A stretch of 64,000 bases of DNA from Planomonospora sp. ID67723 (GCF_015711605.1 NZ_JABTEZ010000006.1:62001-126000); one strand, 5' to 3'. Positions 1 through 10,481 are shown, counted from the stretch's first letter. Notes: generated by a model not told the origin, from the letters alone. Made by a program: numbers and translations.

Positions 1-1185
1 CAGCCGCTTGCCGGTGCGCAGGTAGAACGGGACGCCGGCCCAGCGCCGGTTGGCGATCTCCAGCTTGATGGCGGCGTAGGTCTCGGTGATGGAGTCGGCG
101 GGGATGCCCTCCTCCTCCGCGTAGCCGATGACCGGCTGGCCGCCCTGCCAGCCCGCCGCGTAGCGTCCGCGCGCGGTCGATCGGGCCAGGTCCTGCGGGA
201 GCCGTACCGCCTTGAGGACCTTCTCCTTCTCCCGGCGCAGCGAGTCGGCCTCGAAGGAGGTCGGATCCTCCATCGCGACCAGCGCCAGCAGCTGGAGCAG
301 GTGGTTCTGGATCACGTCGCGGGCCGCGCCGATGCCGTCGTAGTAACCCGCCCTGCCGCCGATGCCGATGTCCTCGGCCATCGTGATCTGGACGTGGTCG
401 ACGTATCCCCGGTTCCAGATCGGCTCGAACAGGTTGTTGGCGAACCGCAGCGCCATGATGTTCTGGACGGTCTCCTTGCCCAGGTAGTGGTCGATGCGGA
501 ACACCGAGCTCTCCGGGAAGACCGCGCTGGTGATCGCGTTCAGCTCGTGCGCGCTCTTCAGGTCGTGCCCGAACGGCTTCTCGATCACCACCCGGCGCCA
601 GGAGGAGTCCGGGCCGTGCGCGAGGTCGGTCCGCTTGAGCTGCTCGACCACGACCGGGAAGAACTTCGGCGGCACCGACAGGTAGAAGCCGTAGTTGCCG
701 CCGGTGCCCCGGGTCTCGTCGATCTCCTTGAGCATCATCGCCAGCGCGTCGAACGCGCCGTCGTCGGTGAACTCACCGGGGCAGAAGAAGATGCCCTCCG
801 AGAGCTGCTTCCAGACCTCCTCGCGGAACGGCGTCCGCGCGTGCTGCTTGACCGCGTCATACGTGAGCTGCGCGAAGTCCTGGTCACGCCACTCGCGCCG
901 GGCGAAGCCGACCAGAGAGAAGCCCGGGGGCAGCAGCCCCCGGTTCGCCAGGTCGTAGATCGCCGGCAGCAGCTTCTTGCGCGCCAGGTCACCGGTCACG
1001 CCGAACAGCACCAGCACGCACGGCCCCGCCACCCGCGGCAGGCGCTTGTCGCTGGGGTCGCGCAGCGGGTTGGCCGCCACCACCGCATCGGTGGTGGCGG
1101 CGACCGCTGCCGTCGAGGCGGCGAGTACGGCCTCCTCGACGTGCGCCGCCTGCTCGGGGAGCCTCCCCGGGCTTCCCTCCGTCAT
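1..1185 (-). CDS. zwf: glucose-6-phosphate dehydrogenase, C-terminus beyond window
   Basis: Oxidises glucose-6-phosphate to 6-phosphogluconolactone with NAD(P)+, first step of the oxidative pentose-phosphate pathway, in the cytoplasm. The first 395 codons are visible. The nucleotide-binding motif FGVTGDLARKK lies at about residues 61-71 and the substrate/active-site motif RIDHYLGK at about 230-237 (near nt 478-500). The N-terminal ~50 residues are an Ala-rich extension. The ATG shares its A with the pgi stop (TGATG), so the two genes are translationally coupled; it is the last visible gene of tkt-tal-pgi-zwf. In actinomycetes opcA and pgl usually follow, which would be to the left of this window. 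Function is secure; only the C-terminal end cannot be checked. Confidence 0.96.
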   Translation of the reverse strand, partial: MTEGSPGRLPEQAAHVEEAVLAASTAAVAATTDAVVAANPLRDPSDKRLPRVAGPCVLVLFGVTGDLARKKLLPAIYDLANRGLLPPGFSLVGFARREWRDQDFAQLTYDAVKQHARTPFREEVWKQLSEGIFFCPGEFTDDGAFDALAMMLKEIDETRGTGGNYGFYLSVPPKFFPVVVEQLKRTDLAHGPDSSWRRVVIEKPFGHDLKSAHELNAITSAVFPESSVFRIDHYLGKETVQNIMALRFANNLFEPIWNRGYVDHVQITMAEDIGIGGRAGYYDGIGAARDVIQNHLLQLLALVAMEDPTSFEADSLRREKEKVLKAVRLPQDLARSTARGRYAAGWQGGQPVIGYAEEEGIPADSITETYAAIKLEIANRRWAGVPFYLRTGKRL

Positions 1186-2816
1186 CAGACCTCCCGCGCT
1201 GCCGCGAGCAGGCGCGCGACTCCGGCCGCGCGATCGGTCAGGTGCAGCCGTACGGCCGGGCGGGCGCGCTTGACCAGGGCGCCCTGGTCGCCCAGGGCCT
1301 GGGCGAGCTGGAGGCGGCCCAGAGTGTACGGCTTGCCGGGAACCTCCAGGTCGCTCTCGTTCGCCCCGGTGATCTGCAGGAACACGCCGTTCTGCGGGCC
1401 GCCCTTGTGGTATTGGCCGGTGGAGTGCAGGAACCGGGGGCCCCACCCGAAGGTGACCGGCCGGTCGGTCCTGATCGCGAGCAGGCTGCGCAGCGTGGCC
1501 GGGTCGGCCGCGCTCCAGGCGTCGGTCATGGCCTCGAACGAGGCGCCCTCGGCCACGGGGGCGTCGAAAGCCGCCTCCCGGTCGAGGTAGGCCATGATCG
1601 TCAGGTAGCCGTCGTCGGGGATGGCCTCCAGCAGCCTGGTGAGCACCTCCGGCAGGTCCTTGGCGCCTTCGGCCTGCGCGCCGTACACCTCGACCGGACC
1701 GTCGACCAGGGCGGGCGCGGCCGAGGGGAGCTCGCCGGCGGCCAGCAGCGCGCCGGTGTTCTCCTTGGACTCGGTCACGTTCGGCTGGTTGAACGGGTCG
1801 ATGCCGAGGACCCGTCCGGCGATCGCCGTTGCGTACTCCCAGACGAGGAACTGCGCGCCCAGCGGGCCGCTGACCGTCACCGCGCCGTCGGACTCGATCC
1901 CGACGACCAGCTCGTCGTCGGCCTCGTTGGGGTCGGCGCCGACGACCGGCAGGATGCCCTTGGCGGACTTGCCGGTGGACTCGGCGACCAGCTGCTCGAT
2001 CCAGTCGGGCAGGCCGTTGATCTCCGACATGCTGTCCTCGAGGAGGAGCTTGTCGCGGCCGTTGATCGCGGCGGCGCCCAGGGCGGCGCCGAGCTCCAGG
2101 CCGGGGTTGCCCTCGCCCTGGGAGAGCAGCGGCTGCACCGCGGCGGCGTCGTCGAGGAGCTTCTCGACGTCGGCTCCGGCCAGCGCGCTGGGCACCAGGC
2201 CGAACGCCGACAGGGCGCTGTACCGGCCGCCCACGTTGGGGTCGGCCAGGATGACCGGGTAGCCCGCCTCGATCGCGGCCTGCTCCAGCGGCGAACCCGG
2301 GTCGGTGACGACGACGATCCGGCCGACCGGGTCGATCCCGGCGTCGCGGAAGGCCTTCTCGTAGATCCGCCGGTGGCTGTCGGTCTCGACCGTGCCGCCG
2401 CTCTTGCTGGCCACCACGACGATGGTCCGGTCGAGCCGGTCGGCCAGGGCGCGGCGCACCTGCCCGGGGTCGGTGGTGTCGAGCACGGTCAGCGGCACGT
2501 CGGCGGTGGCGCAGATGACCTCGGGCGCCAGGGAGGAGCCGCCCATCCCGGCGAGGACCACGTGGTCCAGGCCCTCGGCGCGGGCCCGCTCGACCAGCTT
2601 GCCGATCTCGGGGAGCAGCTCCCTGCTGGTGAGGGGGAGGTTGAGCCAGCCGAGCCGGACGGCCGCCTCGGCCTGCGCCTCCTCGCCCCACAGGGCGGCG
2701 TCGCCGCCCGCCAGGCGCTCGTGGACCTGCTCGGCGACGAGCGTCCTGGCCAGCTCGGCGGTCTGCTCAGCCAGGCGGTCCTCGTTGAACGTCACGGATG
2801 CCGTGGGCACTGCCAT
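1185..2816 (-). CDS. pgi: glucose-6-phosphate isomerase
   Basis: Interconverts glucose-6-phosphate and fructose-6-phosphate, linking glycolysis to the pentose-phosphate genes around it. The 543-residue protein carries the SIS-fold sugar-phosphate motif ASKSGGTVET (about residues 160-169) and a second SIS half with DPFNQPNVTESK near residue 340. The open frame extends further upstream, but ATG 2816 is chosen because GGAAGG lies ahead of it and it falls only 5 nt after the tal stop; the upstream extension has the Arg/Gly-rich composition of a shadow of tal. It belongs to the bacterial actinobacterial Pgi type often found next to tal. Confidence 0.95.
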   Translation of the reverse strand: MAVPTASVTFNEDRLAEQTAELARTLVAEQVHERLAGGDAALWGEEAQAEAAVRLGWLNLPLTSRELLPEIGKLVERARAEGLDHVVLAGMGGSSLAPEVICATADVPLTVLDTTDPGQVRRALADRLDRTIVVVASKSGGTVETDSHRRIYEKAFRDAGIDPVGRIVVVTDPGSPLEQAAIEAGYPVILADPNVGGRYSALSAFGLVPSALAGADVEKLLDDAAAVQPLLSQGEGNPGLELGAALGAAAINGRDKLLLEDSMSEINGLPDWIEQLVAESTGKSAKGILPVVGADPNEADDELVVGIESDGAVTVSGPLGAQFLVWEYATAIAGRVLGIDPFNQPNVTESKENTGALLAAGELPSAAPALVDGPVEVYGAQAEGAKDLPEVLTRLLEAIPDDGYLTIMAYLDREAAFDAPVAEGASFEAMTDAWSAADPATLRSLLAIRTDRPVTFGWGPRFLHSTGQYHKGGPQNGVFLQITGANESDLEVPGKPYTLGRLQLAQALGDQGALVKRARPAVRLHLTDRAAGVARLLAAAREV

Positions 2817-2821
2817 GGGAC

Positions 2822-3925
2822 TCACGCCTTCCGGAGTTCGGCGCTGACGGTGGCCAGCAGCTCGGTCCAGGACGCCTCGAACTTCTGCACGCCCTCCTCC
2901 TCCAGCGCCCGCACGACGTCGTCGTAGTCGATGCCGGCGTCCTTGAGCGCGGCCATGGTGTTCCACGCCTGCTCGTAGGAGCCCCGGATCGTGTCACCGG
3001 TGATCCTGCCGTGGTCGGCGGTGGCGTCGAGGGTCTTCTCCGGCATGGTGTTGACCGTGCCCGCGGTGACCAGCTCGTCCACGTAGAGGGTGTCGGGGTA
3101 GTTGGGGTCCTTGGTGCCGGTGGAGGCCCACAGCGGGCGCTGGGGGCGGGCCCCGGCGGCCTGCAGCTCCCGCCAGCGCGGAGAGTTCATCACGTCCTCG
3201 AAGGCGGCGAAGGCCAGGCGCGCGTTGGCGACCGCGGCCTTGCCCTTGAGCGCCGCGGCCTCCGGCGAGCCGATCTTGTCGAGGCGCTTGTCGATCTCGG
3301 TGTCGACGCGGCTGACGAAGAAGGAGGCCACCGACTCGATCGTGGACAGGTTCAGGCCGGCGGCCCTGGCCTGCTCCAGACCGGCCAGCCAGGCGTCCAT
3401 CACCGCGCGGTAGCGCTCCAGGGAGAAGATCAGCGTGACGTTGACGCTGATGCCCTCCGCGATGGCCTGGGTGATCGCGGGCAGGCCCTCGACCGTCGCC
3501 GGGATCTTGATGAACAGGTTGGGCCGGTCGACCATCCACCACAGCGCGCGCGCCTCGGCGATGGTCTTGTCGGTCTCCCTGGCCAGGCGCGGGTCCACCT
3601 CGATGGAGACGCGGCCGTCGACGCCGCTGGTGGCGTCGTAGACGGGGCGCAGCACGTCGGCGGCCCAGCGGATGTCGTAGGTGGTGATCGCGCGGACCGC
3701 CTCCTCCACGTCCACGCCGCGGACGGACAGGTCGTGCAGCTGGGTGGTGTAGGCGTCACCCTTGCTCAGCGCGGAGGCGAAGATCGTCGGGTTGGAGGTG
3801 ACGCCGACCACGCTCTTGTCGCGGATCAGGGCCTCGAGGTTGCCGGTGCGCAGGCGCTCGCGGCTGATGTCGTCCAGCCAGATGGACACGCCGTGGCCGG
3901 AGAGGTTCTTCAGGATGTCACTCAT
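2822..3925 (-). CDS. tal: transaldolase
   Basis: Transfers a dihydroxyacetone unit from sedoheptulose-7-phosphate to glyceraldehyde-3-phosphate in the non-oxidative pentose-phosphate branch. The 367-residue protein contains the Schiff-base lysine in NLFIKIPAT (about residue 140) and ends with the conserved [12 protein letters not shown] segment, both typical of actinobacterial Tal. ATG 3925 lies 2 nt after the tkt stop, fixing the start; the longer open frame upstream reads through tkt in another frame. It sits between tkt and pgi in one transcription unit. Confidence 0.96.
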   Translation of the reverse strand: MSDILKNLSGHGVSIWLDDISRERLRTGNLEALIRDKSVVGVTSNPTIFASALSKGDAYTTQLHDLSVRGVDVEEAVRAITTYDIRWAADVLRPVYDATSGVDGRVSIEVDPRLARETDKTIAEARALWWMVDRPNLFIKIPATVEGLPAITQAIAEGISVNVTLIFSLERYRAVMDAWLAGLEQARAAGLNLSTIESVASFFVSRVDTEIDKRLDKIGSPEAAALKGKAAVANARLAFAAFEDVMNSPRWRELQAAGARPQRPLWASTGTKDPNYPDTLYVDELVTAGTVNTMPEKTLDATADHGRITGDTIRGSYEQAWNTMAALKDAGIDYDDVVRALEEEGVQKFEASWTELLATVSAELRKA

Positions 3926-3927
3926 GA

Positions 3928-6039
3928 TCAGTTTCCCGTCGTCTCGCCCTTGTCGGCACCGGTCTTGGCGAGGCTGCCCTTGGCTGCGGCCACCACGCGC
4001 TCGGCAGTCAGGCCGAACTGCTCGAAAAGGGTCCTGTAGGGGGCGGAGGCGCCGAAGTGCTCCAGGCTCACCACTACCCCTTCGTCGCCGACGAACTCCC
4101 GCCAGCCCAGGGCGATTCCCGCCTCGACGGCGACGCGCGCCCGGACCGACGGCGGCAGGACGGTCTGCTGGTAGGCGGAGTCCTGGGCCTGGAACCACTC
4201 GACGCACGGCATCGACACGACGCGGGTCGGGACGCCGTCGGCCTCCAGGATCTCGCGGGCCTTGACGGCCAGCTCGACCTCGGAGCCGGTGCCGATCAGG
4301 ACCACCCGCGGCTGGCCGTCGGAGGCGTCCTGCAGGATGTAACCGCCCTTGGCGACCTTGCAGGCGTCCGCGGTGCCCTCGTAGACCGGCAGGTTCTGCC
4401 GGGTCAGCGCCAGCGCGGCGGGGCGGTCGGTGTGCTCCAGGATGATGCGCCAGGCGGCGGCGGTCTCATTGGCGTCGGCCGGGCGGACCACGTCCAGGCC
4501 GGGGATGGCGCGCAGCGTCCACAGGTGCTCGACCGGCTGGTGGGTCGGGCCGTCCTCGCCCAGGCCGATGGAGTCGTGCGTCCACACATAGGTGACCGGC
4601 AGCTTCATCAGCGCCGCGAGCCGTACGGCGGGGCGCATGTAGTCGCTGAAGACGAGGAACGTGCCGCCGTAGGGGCGGGTGCCGCCGTGCAGGGCGATGC
4701 CGTTGAGGATCGCGCCCATGCCGTGCTCGCGGATGCCGAAGTGCAGGGTCCGGCCGTACGGCCCGCCGGGGAACTCCCTGGTCTGGAACTCCTCGGGGAT
4801 GAAGGACGGCTCGCCCTTCATCGTGGTGTTGTTGGACTCGGCCAGGTCGGCGGAGCCGCCCCACAGCTCGGGCAGGACCGGCGCGAGCGCGGTGAGCACC
4901 TCGCCGGAGGCCTTGCGGGTGGCGACGGACGAGCCGGTCTCGAAGGTCGGCAGCGCCTTGCACCAGCCCTCGGGGAACTCCCGCTTGGAGATCCGGTCGA
5001 ACTCGGCGGCGCGCTCGGGGTTGGCCTCCCGCCAGCGTGCGAAGGCCTTGTCCCAATCGGCGCGGACGGCGCGGCCCCGCTGCACGACCTTGCGGGCGTG
5101 CTCCAGGACCTCGTCCGGGACGTCGAAGGACTTCTGCGGGTCCATGCCCATGATCTTCTTGGTCGCGGCGATCTCCTCCGCGCCCAGCGCCGCACCGTGG
5201 ATCTTGCCGGTGTTCTGCTTGTTCGGCGCGGGCCAGCCGATGACGGTCCGCAGCCGGATGAACGACGGCTTGTCGGTCACCGCGCGGGCGGCCTCCAGCG
5301 CCTGGTTCAGCGCCTGGACGTCCTCGGCGTACTCGCCGGTCTTGGTCCAGTCGACGGTCTGGACGTGCCAGCCGTACGCCTCATAGCGCTTGACGACGTC
5401 CTCGCTCAGCGCGATCTGGGTGTCGTCCTCGATGGAGATGTGGTTGCTGTCGAAGACGACGACCAGGTTGCCCAGCTTCTGGTGGCCCGCCAGGGCGCTG
5501 ACCTCGTGGCTGATGCCCTCCTCGATGTCACCCTCGGAGGCGATGCACCAGATCATGTGGTCGAACGGGCTGGTGCCCGGCGCGGCGTCCGGGTCGAACA
5601 GGCCGCGCTCGCGGCGGGCGGCCATCGCCATGCCGACCGCGTTGCCGATGCCCTGCCCGAGCGGGCCGGTGGTGGTCTCAACGCCGGCGGTGTGGCCGTA
5701 CTCCGGATGACCCGGGGTGCGGCTGTCCCACTGCCGCAGCATCTCCAGGTCGTGCAGGGTCAGGCCGTATCCCGACAGGTAGAGCTGGACGTAGAGGGTC
5801 AGGCTTGTGTGGCCGCACGACAGAACGAAACGGTCCCGGCCCGGCCACGTGGGGTCGGACGGATCGTGTCGCATGGTGCGCTGGAAAAGCAGATATGCGG
5901 CGGGTGCCAGGCTCATCGCGGTGCCGGGATGACCCGAACCCGCCTTCTCCACCGCGTCCATCGCCAGGGCCCGCACGACGTCGACCGCCTGTCGGTCCAG
6001 GTCGCTCCATTCGAGGGCTGGCACGAGTTCGCTGCTCAA
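3928..6039 (-). CDS. tkt: transketolase
   Basis: Thiamine-diphosphate enzyme moving two-carbon units between pentose- and hexose-phosphates; first gene of the tkt-tal-pgi-zwf operon. The ThDP/Mg motif [17 protein letters not shown]...[10 protein letters not shown] is near residues 160-195, the pyrimidine-domain segment [18 protein letters not shown] near 480, and the C-terminal transketolase domain follows. I chose TTG 6039 (protein beginning [13 protein letters not shown], 703 residues) because GGAG lies 9 nt upstream and the family begins here; an in-frame GTG at 6099 would add 20 residues without a convincing ribosome-binding site. Confidence 0.95.
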   Translation of the reverse strand: MSSELVPALEWSDLDRQAVDVVRALAMDAVEKAGSGHPGTAMSLAPAAYLLFQRTMRHDPSDPTWPGRDRFVLSCGHTSLTLYVQLYLSGYGLTLHDLEMLRQWDSRTPGHPEYGHTAGVETTTGPLGQGIGNAVGMAMAARRERGLFDPDAAPGTSPFDHMIWCIASEGDIEEGISHEVSALAGHQKLGNLVVVFDSNHISIEDDTQIALSEDVVKRYEAYGWHVQTVDWTKTGEYAEDVQALNQALEAARAVTDKPSFIRLRTVIGWPAPNKQNTGKIHGAALGAEEIAATKKIMGMDPQKSFDVPDEVLEHARKVVQRGRAVRADWDKAFARWREANPERAAEFDRISKREFPEGWCKALPTFETGSSVATRKASGEVLTALAPVLPELWGGSADLAESNNTTMKGEPSFIPEEFQTREFPGGPYGRTLHFGIREHGMGAILNGIALHGGTRPYGGTFLVFSDYMRPAVRLAALMKLPVTYVWTHDSIGLGEDGPTHQPVEHLWTLRAIPGLDVVRPADANETAAAWRIILEHTDRPAALALTRQNLPVYEGTADACKVAKGGYILQDASDGQPRVVLIGTGSEVELAVKAREILEADGVPTRVVSMPCVEWFQAQDSAYQQTVLPPSVRARVAVEAGIALGWREFVGDEGVVVSLEHFGASAPYRTLFEQFGLTAERVVAAAKGSLAKTGADKGETTGN

Positions 6040-6393
6040 GTGCTCGATCTCCGGATCTAGTTGTGATGGTGCCGTTGGTTTGGCATTTCCCGCCCACACC
6101 GGACCCTAACGGTTCGGCCCCGCCACCGTGGCGCAAGGTCCAGCCGGGGCGAGTCGCCAGGAGCCATGAGGAGCATGGATAAAACACCGCATATCGGATG
6201 CCGTGTCACGCGGCCCGTGCCCCCGTGCCGGGACCGGCCACCGGTGCAACTACAGTGAGGTGCACGAAAGTCGGCCGCAGTCCGGCCACCGAGCCGGCCC
6301 TCGAGCCGGCCGCCGTCCGTACCACCGCCCGCATCACGGATCCGTCTGATCAGAGGTTACGCGTTGACCCCGCACGTGCTGGAAGCTCCCTAG
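6040..6393. promoter_or_regulatory. 354-bp divergent tkt/ctaB intergenic region
   Basis: No gene is seen here. The region must hold the promoters of the minus-strand tkt operon and of plus-strand ctaB. A GTGCA...TGCAC dyad brackets a TACAGT hexamer at 6251-6256, a possible -10 for ctaB, but no good -35 stands at the proper distance, so no exact start is claimed. Confidence 0.4.
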
Positions 6394-7347
6394 ATGGTGC
6401 TGACCGACAAGCAACCGGCGTCCCCGCTCGAGGAGAGCGCGGCGGCCGACGCCGCGCCGCGCTCGTTCGGCGAGGTCGTGAAGGCCTACGTCGCACTCAC
6501 CAAGCCGCGGATCATCGAGCTGCTGCTGATCACGACGCTGCCGGTGATGTTCCTGGCGGCCAAGGGGCTGCCGCCGCTCTGGACCGCCGTCAACACCCTG
6601 GTGTTCGGCACCCTCTCGGCGGGCAGCGCCAACGCGCTGAACTGCTACGTCGACCGCGACATCGACGCCGCGATGCGCCGCACCCGCCGCCGACCGCTCG
6701 CCCGCGAGCAGGTCCCGCCGGCCAACGCGCTGATCTTCGGCATCGTCCTGGGCGTGCTGTCGACCCTCGGCCTCGGCCTGACGGTCAACTGGCTCGCCGC
6801 CGGTCTCTCGCTCGCGGCCAACCTCTTCTACGTCCTCGTCTACTCGATGATCCTGAAGCGGCGCACCGCCCAGAACGTGGTCTGGGGCGGGATCGCGGGC
6901 TGCATGCCGGTGCTGATCGGCTGGGCGGGCGTCACCGGCGGTCTCAGCTGGGCACCGGTGGTCCTGTTCGGCGTGGTGTTCTTCTGGACGCCCCCGCACA
7001 CCTGGGCCCTGGCCATGCGCTACAAGGAGGACTACGCCGCGGCGAAGGTCCCCATGCTCCCGGTGGTCGCCACCGAGCGCCGAGTGGTGCTGGAGAGCAT
7101 CGCCTACACCTGGGCGACCGTGGCCTGCTCGCTGCTGCTGTGGCCGGTCGCCGGCACCACGCCGCTCTACCCGGTCGTGGCCGCGGTGCTCGGCGCGGTC
7201 TGCCTGTGGGAGGCGCACGGGCTGCTGAGCCGCCTCAACGCAGGGCGGACCGGAGTCGACCTGCGCCCGATGCGGTTCTTCCACTGGTCCAACGCCTACC
7301 TCGCGCTGCTCTTCCTCGCCGTCGCGATCGACTCCATGCTCGTCTGA
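6394..7347 (+). CDS. ctaB: protoheme IX farnesyltransferase (heme O synthase)
   Basis: UbiA-type prenyltransferase that adds a farnesyl group to heme B to give heme O for cytochrome aa3/bo oxidases. The 317-residue protein has the prenyl-diphosphate/Mg motif [20 protein letters not shown] at about residues 83-102 (N-x3-D-x3-D pattern) and 8-9 hydrophobic segments, including PPHTWALAM, a CtaB hallmark. ATG 6394 has GGAAG 8 nt upstream. Divergent tkt/ctaB is a widespread actinomycete arrangement; the partner heme A synthase ctaA lies 3 kb downstream on the other strand. Confidence 0.96.
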   Translation: MVLTDKQPASPLEESAAADAAPRSFGEVVKAYVALTKPRIIELLLITTLPVMFLAAKGLPPLWTAVNTLVFGTLSAGSANALNCYVDRDIDAAMRRTRRRPLAREQVPPANALIFGIVLGVLSTLGLGLTVNWLAAGLSLAANLFYVLVYSMILKRRTAQNVVWGGIAGCMPVLIGWAGVTGGLSWAPVVLFGVVFFWTPPHTWALAMRYKEDYAAAKVPMLPVVATERRVVLESIAYTWATVACSLLLWPVAGTTPLYPVVAAVLGAVCLWEAHGLLSRLNAGRTGVDLRPMRFFHWSNAYLALLFLAVAIDSMLV

Positions 7348-7439
7348 GCCCGTCCGGGCCGGTCCCGGACGACGCCGGGGCGGACTCCCGTCCCGGCCGG
7401 GCAGGGGACACCGGGTCGGCGATCGGTTACGGTTTCTCC

Positions 7440-8588
7440 ATGTCGAGCCGTGATCCTCGGTGGGTGTTCAAGGACCGCCCCTCCGTCGCACTGATCTCCG
7501 GGCTCGTCGTGACGGGGCTGTGCGGGCTGGCGTCGCTCTCCTTCGACGTGCTCAACGGCGATCCGGTGCGCTTCTTCATCGCGCTGGCGCTGGCGCTCGC
7601 GCCGGTCCCGGTGCTGCTGGCTGCGGTGCTCGCGCTGGACCGGATGGAACCCGAGCCGCGCAGCAACCTGGTCTTCGCCTTCGGCTGGGGGGCGGGCGTG
7701 GCCGTCCTGGTGGCGGGCGTCATCAACTCGCTCAACCTGTTCTATCTCCGGCAGACCGTCATGATCGAGCAGGCCGACGCGTACAACCTCGCCGCGACCT
7801 TCGGCGCCCCGGTGGTCGAGGAGACGATGAAGGGGCTGGTCCTGCTGGGCCTGCTGAGGTTCAAGAGAGCGGAGCTGGACGGGCCCACCGACGGCGTCAT
7901 CTACGCCAGCATGGTCGGCCTCGGCTTCGCGATGAGCGAGAACGTCAGCTACTACGTGTCCGCCCTCAACGAGACGGGGGCGCGGGGCCTGGCGGTGACC
8001 GTCGTGCTCAGGGGGATCCTGTCGCCGTTCGCGCACCCGCTGTTCACCTCCATGATCGGTGTCGCGGTGGCCTACGCGGCGCAGCGGCACGGTCCCGGCA
8101 GGGCCGGCGTCATCGCCGCGGGCTGGATCGGGGCGATGCTGCTGCACGGCATCTGGAATGGCTTCGCCTCCTATGTCGGCTTCGCCGGTCTGGCTCTCGC
8201 CTACCTTCTGCTGATGGTGGTGCTGTTCGTGCTGGTCGCGGTCGTCGTCCGCGACCGGCAGCGCATCGTCGGCCTGATCCAGAGCTACCTGCCCGCCTAC
8301 CAGGCCACCGGCCTGGTCGCCCCGTACGACGTGCACATGCTCTCCTCGCTGCCCGGGCGGCGGCAGGCCCGGCAGTGGGCCAGGACCTACGGCGGACGGC
8401 CCGGCCTGCGGGCGATGAGCGACTACCAGCTCGCCGCCACCGAGCTCGGCCTGCTCCACGAGCGGGCCGTCCGCCGCGTGATCGACGAACGCACGTTCAA
8501 CGACGAGCAGCACGCGCTGCTGACGTGCATGGCCGAGGCCCGGCGGAGCTTCCCTGCCTCCGGGCGGGGCGTTCAGGCCCCCGGCTGA
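7440..8588 (+). CDS. PrsW-family intramembrane metalloprotease
   Basis: Multi-pass membrane protein of 382 residues in the PrsW/CPBP glutamic protease superfamily; PrsW of Bacillus cleaves anti-sigma factor RsiW, but the target here is unknown. Motifs in order: PVVEETMKG (EExxK, about residue 124), FAHPLFTSMIG (about 200) and LLHGIWNGFASY (about 238), each at a membrane segment, supply the expected Glu and His residues. About eight hydrophobic stretches are followed by a soluble C-terminal tail of ~110 residues. ATG 7440 fits the start of homology. Its last 16 nt overlap tail-to-tail with the SanA-like gene on the other strand. Confidence 0.85.
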   Translation: MSSRDPRWVFKDRPSVALISGLVVTGLCGLASLSFDVLNGDPVRFFIALALALAPVPVLLAAVLALDRMEPEPRSNLVFAFGWGAGVAVLVAGVINSLNLFYLRQTVMIEQADAYNLAATFGAPVVEETMKGLVLLGLLRFKRAELDGPTDGVIYASMVGLGFAMSENVSYYVSALNETGARGLAVTVVLRGILSPFAHPLFTSMIGVAVAYAAQRHGPGRAGVIAAGWIGAMLLHGIWNGFASYVGFAGLALAYLLLMVVLFVLVAVVVRDRQRIVGLIQSYLPAYQATGLVAPYDVHMLSSLPGRRQARQWARTYGGRPGLRAMSDYQLAATELGLLHERAVRRVIDERTFNDEQHALLTCMAEARRSFPASGRGVQAPG

Positions 8589-9340
8589 GGGGTCCCGGGC
8601 CGGCCGAGGGGGGCCGGCACCCCCGGAGGGCCGCTCGGGTCCTCCGGCCGGAGCGCCGCCTCCAGGGTCGTCTCTCGGGGGCCGGGGAAGACGGGGGCGG
8701 AGTCGAGCACCACGGAGTCCAGGAAGCCCTTGGCCGAGGCGACGAACTCGCGGGCCGCGTAGCCGTAGGTGAGGGCGGCCCACCGCCTGGCGGAGTCGTC
8801 GCCGACGCCGAAGGTCTCCAGGCCCGCCGTACGGCAGAGCGCGACCGCCCTGGGGAGGTGGAACGCCTGCGTGACCACGGTGACCCTGGTGGCGCCGAAC
8901 ACGTCGCGGGCGCGCACGCAGGAGTCCCAGGTGTCGAAGCCCGCGTAGTCCAGGACGAGCGCCCGGGCGGGGACGCCGCGCGCGATCAGGTAGTCCCGCA
9001 TCACGGTCGGCTCGTCGTAGTCCTTCCTGCTGTTGTCACCCGAGAGCAGGATCGCCCGCACCTTGCCCGCCCGGTACAGCTCGGCGGAGATGTCCAGCCG
9101 GCTGGCCAGCATGGCGGAGGGGTGGGCGCCGTGAACGCCCGCGCCGAGCACCAGCGCCGCCGGGGCCTCGGGCACCTCCGAGATCCAGCCGGGGGAGGAT
9201 CCCGCGACCGCGCGGTGTCCCGAGCTGGACAGCCAGGCCCAGGTGAGCGGGGCCATCGCCAGCACGCTCAGCAGCACCGCCGCCTGGTAGGAGCGGCGCA
9301 GGACCTTGCGTGAGAGGGGGACCTTCCGCGAAAAGGGCAT
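8573..9340 (-). CDS. SanA/YdcF-like DUF218 membrane-anchored protein
   Basis: Protein of 255 residues with one N-terminal transmembrane helix (about residues 17-36) and an extracytoplasmic DUF218 domain: ALVLGAGV (about 62), LLSGDNSRKDYDEP (about 98), and VTQAFHLPRAVALC (about 153). SanA of E. coli affects envelope permeability to vancomycin; biochemical activity of the family is not established. The C-terminal Pro/Gly-rich tail is low complexity. It lies downstream of ctaA, 48 nt apart and probably co-transcribed, and overlaps prsW tail-to-tail. Confidence 0.8.
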   Translation of the reverse strand: MPFSRKVPLSRKVLRRSYQAAVLLSVLAMAPLTWAWLSSSGHRAVAGSSPGWISEVPEAPAALVLGAGVHGAHPSAMLASRLDISAELYRAGKVRAILLSGDNSRKDYDEPTVMRDYLIARGVPARALVLDYAGFDTWDSCVRARDVFGATRVTVVTQAFHLPRAVALCRTAGLETFGVGDDSARRWAALTYGYAAREFVASAKGFLDSVVLDSAPVFPGPRETTLEAALRPEDPSGPPGVPAPLGRPGTPQPGA

Positions 9341-9388
9341 CGGATTCGCCGTTCTGTCCGCTGCACCGGGACGGCGCAGCTCCGTTCG

Positions 9389-10378
9389 CTATGCCGGGAC
9401 GGGGTCGAGCCTGTCCGCCCCGGCGGCGGGGGCGTCGAGCGGGCCGCGGGTCCGCATCGCGAACACCACCCGCAACGTGCAGATCCACACCAGCGTCGCG
9501 CCGAGCACGTGCAGGCCCACCAGGAACGCGGGGACGGCCAGGAAGTACTGGACGTAGCCGATGACGCCCTGGGCCAGCTCCACGGCCAGCAGCGTCAGCG
9601 CCGCCCGCCGGGCGCGTCCGGGCACGTCGGTCACGTGCAGCGCGAACAGCAGCGCGAACGTCAGCCCCACCACGAGGTAGGCGGCGTCGGCGTGGATCCT
9701 GGCCACGGTCTCGATGTCGAAGTCGAACCGGGAGGCCGTCTCGTCGCCGGAGTGCGGCCCGGTGCCGGTCACCACCATCCCCGCGATGATCAGCAGGAGC
9801 ACCGCGCCGACCAGGACGTGCCCGAGCGTGCGGACGTCGCGGTGGACCAGCCGCTGCGCCGGAGCGTCGCCCTCCCCGGTCCGGGCGTACAGCGCGCAGG
9901 CGGCGGCGATCATGCCGACGGAGAACAGGAAGTGCACGCTCACGGTGACCGGGTTGAGCGCGCTGTGCACCACCACGCCGCCCCACAGGGCCTGGACGGC
10001 CACGCCGACCGGCTGCACCCAGGCCAGGCGGACCAGGTCGCGGCGGCGCGACGGCAGCCGCAGCGCGGCGACCACGCAGGCCGCCGCCACGACCAGCACC
10101 AGGAAGGTCAGCAGCCGGTTGCCGAACTCGATCGCCGTGTTGAGCGGCGAGATCCCGTCGTGGGCGGCCGGGACGAAGCTGTCCGGGGTGCACCGGGGCC
10201 AGGTGGGGCAGCCCAGCCCCGACCCGGTCACCCGCACCACCGCGCCCGTCACCGTGATGCCCGCGTTGACGACCACCGCGGCCAGGGCCCACCACCGCAT
10301 GGTGGCCGCCGTGGGGGACCAGACGGTCCGGAACAGGTTCGCGGCGTGCCGACGGATCGGGTCGAGGAGCTGCTTCAC
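9389..10378 (-). CDS. ctaA: heme A synthase
   Basis: COX15/CtaA-type membrane enzyme that oxidises the C8 methyl of heme O to the formyl group of heme A for aa3-type oxidase. The 329-residue protein has eight hydrophobic segments, the extracytoplasmic cysteine pair in GSGLGCPTWPRC (about residues 52-63) and IEFGNRLLT with its conserved Glu (about 84-92), plus conserved His residues in later helices (for example VSVHFLF). GTG 10378 is the first in-frame start; the ribosome-binding site is weak and ATG at residue 27 (MRWWALA) is a less likely alternative because it would remove the cytoplasmic N-terminal arm. Confidence 0.92.
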   Translation of the reverse strand: MKQLLDPIRRHAANLFRTVWSPTAATMRWWALAAVVVNAGITVTGAVVRVTGSGLGCPTWPRCTPDSFVPAAHDGISPLNTAIEFGNRLLTFLVLVVAAACVVAALRLPSRRRDLVRLAWVQPVGVAVQALWGGVVVHSALNPVTVSVHFLFSVGMIAAACALYARTGEGDAPAQRLVHRDVRTLGHVLVGAVLLLIIAGMVVTGTGPHSGDETASRFDFDIETVARIHADAAYLVVGLTFALLFALHVTDVPGRARRAALTLLAVELAQGVIGYVQYFLAVPAFLVGLHVLGATLVWICTLRVVFAMRTRGPLDAPAAGADRLDPVPA

Positions 10379-10438
10379 GGCTCACATCGTAGGCGGCGGA
10401 GGCGGCGGTCCCGCCGCTGACCCGGTCGCCCCGCCCTA

Positions 10439-10467
10439 TTGATCCCAGCAGAAGTATGTGACATTTT
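10439..10467 (+). promoter_or_regulatory. candidate promoter of the hydroxyproline operon
   Basis: TTGATC at 10439-10444 and CATTTT at 10462-10467 are separated by 17 nt, 15 nt ahead of the first start codon, in an AT-rich pocket. An imperfect dyad AGTA-N10-TACT surrounds the -10 and could be a GntR-type site. Weak hexamers; inference only. Confidence 0.3.
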
Positions 10468-10481
10468 ACTGAGGGCCAGCC

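Noticed and set aside
1242-2927. Long plus-strand open frames antisense to pgi, tal and tkt (up to 667 codons)
   Set aside because: They mirror high-GC third positions of the real minus-strand genes, have Arg/Gly/Ala/His-rich composition, no motifs and no ribosome-binding sites.
6040-6099. GTG 6099 as the tkt start
   Set aside because: Adds 20 non-conserved residues without a ribosome-binding site, whereas TTG 6039 has GGAG at 9 nt and begins at the family N-terminus.
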